A stretch of DNA of 45,360 nucleotides, taken from NCBI GenBank assembly GCA_029210875.1, contig JARGFJ010000021.1:1-45360 (forward strand), written 5' to 3'. The stretch is from Gammaproteobacteria bacterium. GTDB taxonomy: Bacteria; Pseudomonadota; Gammaproteobacteria; Nitrosococcales; Methylophagaceae. Position 1 is the stretch's first letter, and each line of letters begins with the position of its first letter. Positions 44,201 through 45,360 of the stretch are shown in pieces. Below the pieces are notes generated by a model that was given only the letters and a program-made list of their open reading frames with translations, ran no database searches and was not told where the DNA came from. The translations under genes and the position numbers were made by a program.

Positions 44201-44507
44201 CACAACAGTCAGGTAACAATTCAAATATGCGCCATGCCATCGCATCAGTCGAAAAAGCAGACTGTTGCGGCACATCAGGTAACACCTGTCTAAATAACGT
44301 CCAGATATAAGCTGAAGGATATGGAAACTCAATATGACTTGCCACACCATGCTGTTCAGCCAGATACAACGACAACCATCGGGCTAATTCATTACTTTGA
44401 ACAATCACCGTTTCTGCGGTCAATGGAGGCAATGGATCACGCTGTTGTAACTCAGCAAGTTGTGCAGCCAAACGCACCATATCATTACTGTATACAACAT
44501 TTAGCAT
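41292..44507 (-). CDS. recC: Exodeoxyribonuclease V subunit gamma RecC
   Basis: RecC holds RecB and RecD together, splits the DNA strands and recognises Chi. The 1071-residue protein has the inactive helicase- and nuclease-like folds typical of RecC, with AETVIVQSNELARWLSLYLA near the start, FGISALPPVYLKLFELMA, GVTFCGMVPMRSIPFEVVCL, GMNDASYPRQQP and GDRSRRDDDRYLFLEALLS. AAGGA lies nine bases before ATG 44507. It is the first gene of the recCBD operon; a possible -10 box TATAAA for this strand lies at 44581-44586, without a good -35. Residue changes in the Chi-reading channel cannot be judged by eye. Confidence 0.96.
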   Translation of the reverse strand: MLNVVYSNDMVRLAAQLAELQQRDPLPPLTAETVIVQSNELARWLSLYLAEQHGVASHIEFPYPSAYIWTLFRQVLPDVPQQSAFSTDAMAWRIFELLPDCCDDNDFAIVKAYLGEQDDAQKRFALAYRIADIFDQYLMYRPHWLDQWEQGLTPHWQAKLWQKLTAGDAPAMHRANLLQQLNRFLTTTQTRPEGLPQRLAIFGISALPPVYLKLFELMARHCDITLFFLSPSEEYWGDLTDLKTQAKKRLASDNVDDYLSTGHPLLASLGKQGQAFFEQLQEAEHVAIEAFYPPETDTLLGQLQYDIFSLTDRSLDDDKVVVTSNDNSIMVHSCHSTMREIEVLHDQLLALFEHNSDLSPTNVVVMTPDIEVYAPWIDAVFGNASSSQSISYGIADCGIRYQSTLINAFISLLGLPQSRFDSETIISLLECDAIQQRFSIEADQLSLIRQWLRDTNIRWGLSAQHKAEFDLPETENNTWRAGLDRLLLGYAMPLNEQGQATRLFDQQLAFDGITGDRASLMAQLCAFVDCLDEIRFLLKANRTPMQWQVMLNNMLERVFDSRGNDAQDNELILIRQTIDKCVETTQLAEFEQDISLALLKDWLTDNLETSQTVNRFMGHGVTFCGMVPMRSIPFEVVCLIGMNDASYPRQQPIQGFDLLSKDFERGDRSRRDDDRYLFLEALLSCKRHLYISYVGASIRDNTPIPPSVLVSDLRDVINQSFSTEQGEKLWDQLLTKHPLQAFSQRYFNNSELKLFSFDQAQCPTTLEQQSIDWFAQALPEADDDWRYVSLSQLVNFFKHPARFLLRQRLGLRLELADEQLEVREPFDLDGLDAWQLRQQLLQARLNKHDTSDALALAQASGILPQGILGEQIFDKQVDRVDAFSEQLLSHYPSLFIEAIPFEVKVDDFVITGQFEHLSDKGIFVYRMAKTKGHDLVGLWLEHLLLNIVQPKGVLTNSEIVTDDNHYQFKPVDEPMSYLKQLLDFYWQGLHQPLAFFNNTSYAYAQASLNDGRASPENAIKASWFGNQQVSGEADDVYHQQLYTRPPLDQHFQQLALAIYEPIQAHLLGEKL

Positions 44508-44622
44508 TAAATTATGTCCTTGTAATTAACTGTTGGTGGTGTCTGAACCTAACTAATTTCATGACCAGCATAACAAATGTTTTATATACGTCATATCGGT
44601 CATACAAATCGATTGTAGAAGC

Positions 44623-44651
44623 TTGATAGAATGCCGATAGAAGCATATTTT
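44623..44651 (+). promoter_or_regulatory. Possible sigma-70 promoter in the recC-divergent gap
   Basis: TTGATA (44623-44628, five of six consensus bases) and TATTTT (44646-44651, four of six) are spaced by 17 bp in the 261-bp gap between recC and the plus-strand gene at 44769. It would leave a leader of about 110 nt. The rest of the gap is AT-rich with no clear structure. Confidence 0.4.
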
Positions 44652-44768
44652 GATATTTTGTAAAAAAACTATTGTAAAAAAGAAAGAACAAATGCACTAT
44701 CCTCAAAATTTCAATAACAATTCTGTTTGCCGCTACGTTAGCGATAGATTTTATGAGGATTTATTTTT

Positions 44769-45131
44769 ATGAGTAACGATTTCGGTTCCGACGTTTGGTA
44801 TGGCGAATTAAGAGCAACCAAAGGCAACACAATTGTCATTCGTGATGATCAATTACCCGAAGCAAACAAAGGCCGCATCTACCTTTACAACACAGAACGT
44901 GATGCCATCATTCAATATGATGAAACCATTGTTTGTCCTAAATTATTTGAATTAGATGCTGAGCAACGCAAACAAGCAGAAGCTAAATTCAATGCAAGTT
45001 GGGAAGCCGCACGTAAACAATTGATCCGCACACACGGCAAACCATCGGCTCAAGCTGAAGCTAAAAAATCATCAGTAGATGATTTACTGCCAACAGATGA
45101 TGATGACGGTATTGATGAAGATGATGATTAA
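44769..45131 (+). CDS. Conserved hypothetical protein with acidic C-terminal tail
   Basis: A 120-residue soluble protein that I cannot name. The first half (GSDVWYGELRATKGNTIVIR, and IYLYNTERDAIIQY) looks beta-rich, like a small barrel; a helical segment follows (DAEQRKQAEAKFNASWEAAR), and the end is strikingly acidic: SVDDLLPTDDDDGIDEDDD. Acidic tails of this kind can mimic DNA or contact basic proteins, which is only inference. GAGGA precedes the ATG by nine bases and a strong terminator follows, so it is a single-gene transcription unit divergent from recCBD. Confidence 0.75.
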   Translation: MSNDFGSDVWYGELRATKGNTIVIRDDQLPEANKGRIYLYNTERDAIIQYDETIVCPKLFELDAEQRKQAEAKFNASWEAARKQLIRTHGKPSAQAEAKKSSVDDLLPTDDDDGIDEDDD

Positions 45132-45166
45132 TTTTCCATCATCATACTAAGCACAAATCCAATCTA

Positions 45167-45205
45167 AAAAGGTCGATCATCATACTTGATGAGCGGCCTT
45201 TTTTT
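45167..45205 (+). terminator. Rho-independent terminator after the acidic-tail gene
   Basis: AAGGTCGATCATCA (from 45169) pairs, with two mismatched positions, with TGATGAGCGGCCTT (ending 45200) around a short loop, followed by seven T from 45199. The A-rich 5' side makes it possibly bidirectional. Confidence 0.85.
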
Positions 45206-45302
45206 ATACGCATCATTCCTACCGTCACAGATTAAAACGGTGAGGCTTGCCTACAAAAGGAGAGCTCTGCCTCCCTGATACGTTAAATAACCTGAGATCG
45301 GT

Positions 45303-45360
45303 TTAAGAGACGACCATCATCTTAAATTCTTCACTAGTAATTTTCAGTGATGGCTTGTTC
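45303..45360 (-). CDS. C-terminal end of a gene cut by the window edge (uncertain)
   Basis: On the minus strand a frame enters from the right edge and ends at a TAA at 45303-45305, encoding NKPSLKITSEEFKMMVVS. Eighteen residues are too few for identification, and chance is possible. The bases 45206-45302 between this and the terminator show no feature I can support. Confidence 0.25.
   Translation of the reverse strand, partial: NKPSLKITSEEFKMMVVS

Overview
The window reads as a continuous piece of a gammaproteobacterial chromosome that is moderately AT-rich, mostly core genes, with little mobile DNA. Three gene orders match Escherichia coli: uvrC-pgsA-tRNA-Gly-tRNA-Cys, rnfABCDGE-nth, and a recC/recB/recD cluster. 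NhaA, NhaD and an Rnf complex together suggest a marine or otherwise sodium-rich lifestyle. A Thiotrichales-type relative (Methylophaga or Cycloclasticus-like) is my guess from gene content only; no marker gene here settles it.

Layout. 1-720: an IS21-like end, a decayed stretch, tRNA-Cys and tRNA-Gly. 758-3427: pgsA, uvrC and a small membrane protein gene, all minus. 3566-7493: mfd and two small genes. 7494-9153: three structured repeats flanking a Gfo/Idh/MocA oxidoreductase gene; the last repeat lies directly in front of a peroxiredoxin gene. 9806-10941: a metal module (MerR-type regulator, divergent MerC transporter and a GDCCVxC protein) around a typical 19-bp-spacer MerR promoter. 11054-13357: rpiA, a fructosamine-kinase-family gene and a low-molecular-weight phosphatase gene, which together look like a ribose-5-phosphate glycation-repair neighbourhood. 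13444-17835: nhaD, a DauA-like SulP transporter gene and aroG. 18008-24498: the rnf operon continuing into nth and two conserved genes. 24546-28504: a quinone-reductase-like gene, a membrane-anchored cytochrome c5 gene, a small membrane protein gene, yehS-like DUF1456 and nhaA. 28508-33479 (minus): rep, comM, mtgA, ppnP and ubiK, the last apparently shortened by a stop codon inside a 27-bp tandem repeat. 33595-34083: a YbaK-domain deacylase gene. 34117-35960: a very AT-rich two-gene cassette (TcmP plus a three-Cys Gp37/Gp68-type protein). 36068-44507: recD, recB and recC. 44769-45131: an acidic-tailed conserved protein gene.

The most interesting items are the TcmP/three-Cys cassette beside recBCD, the rpiA/FN3K/LMW-PTP cluster, the 273-bp palindromic element replacing the expected promoter region of the peroxiredoxin gene, and the nonsense codon inside the ubiK coiled-coil repeat. 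No CRISPR array, rRNA, complete insertion sequence or prophage was seen.
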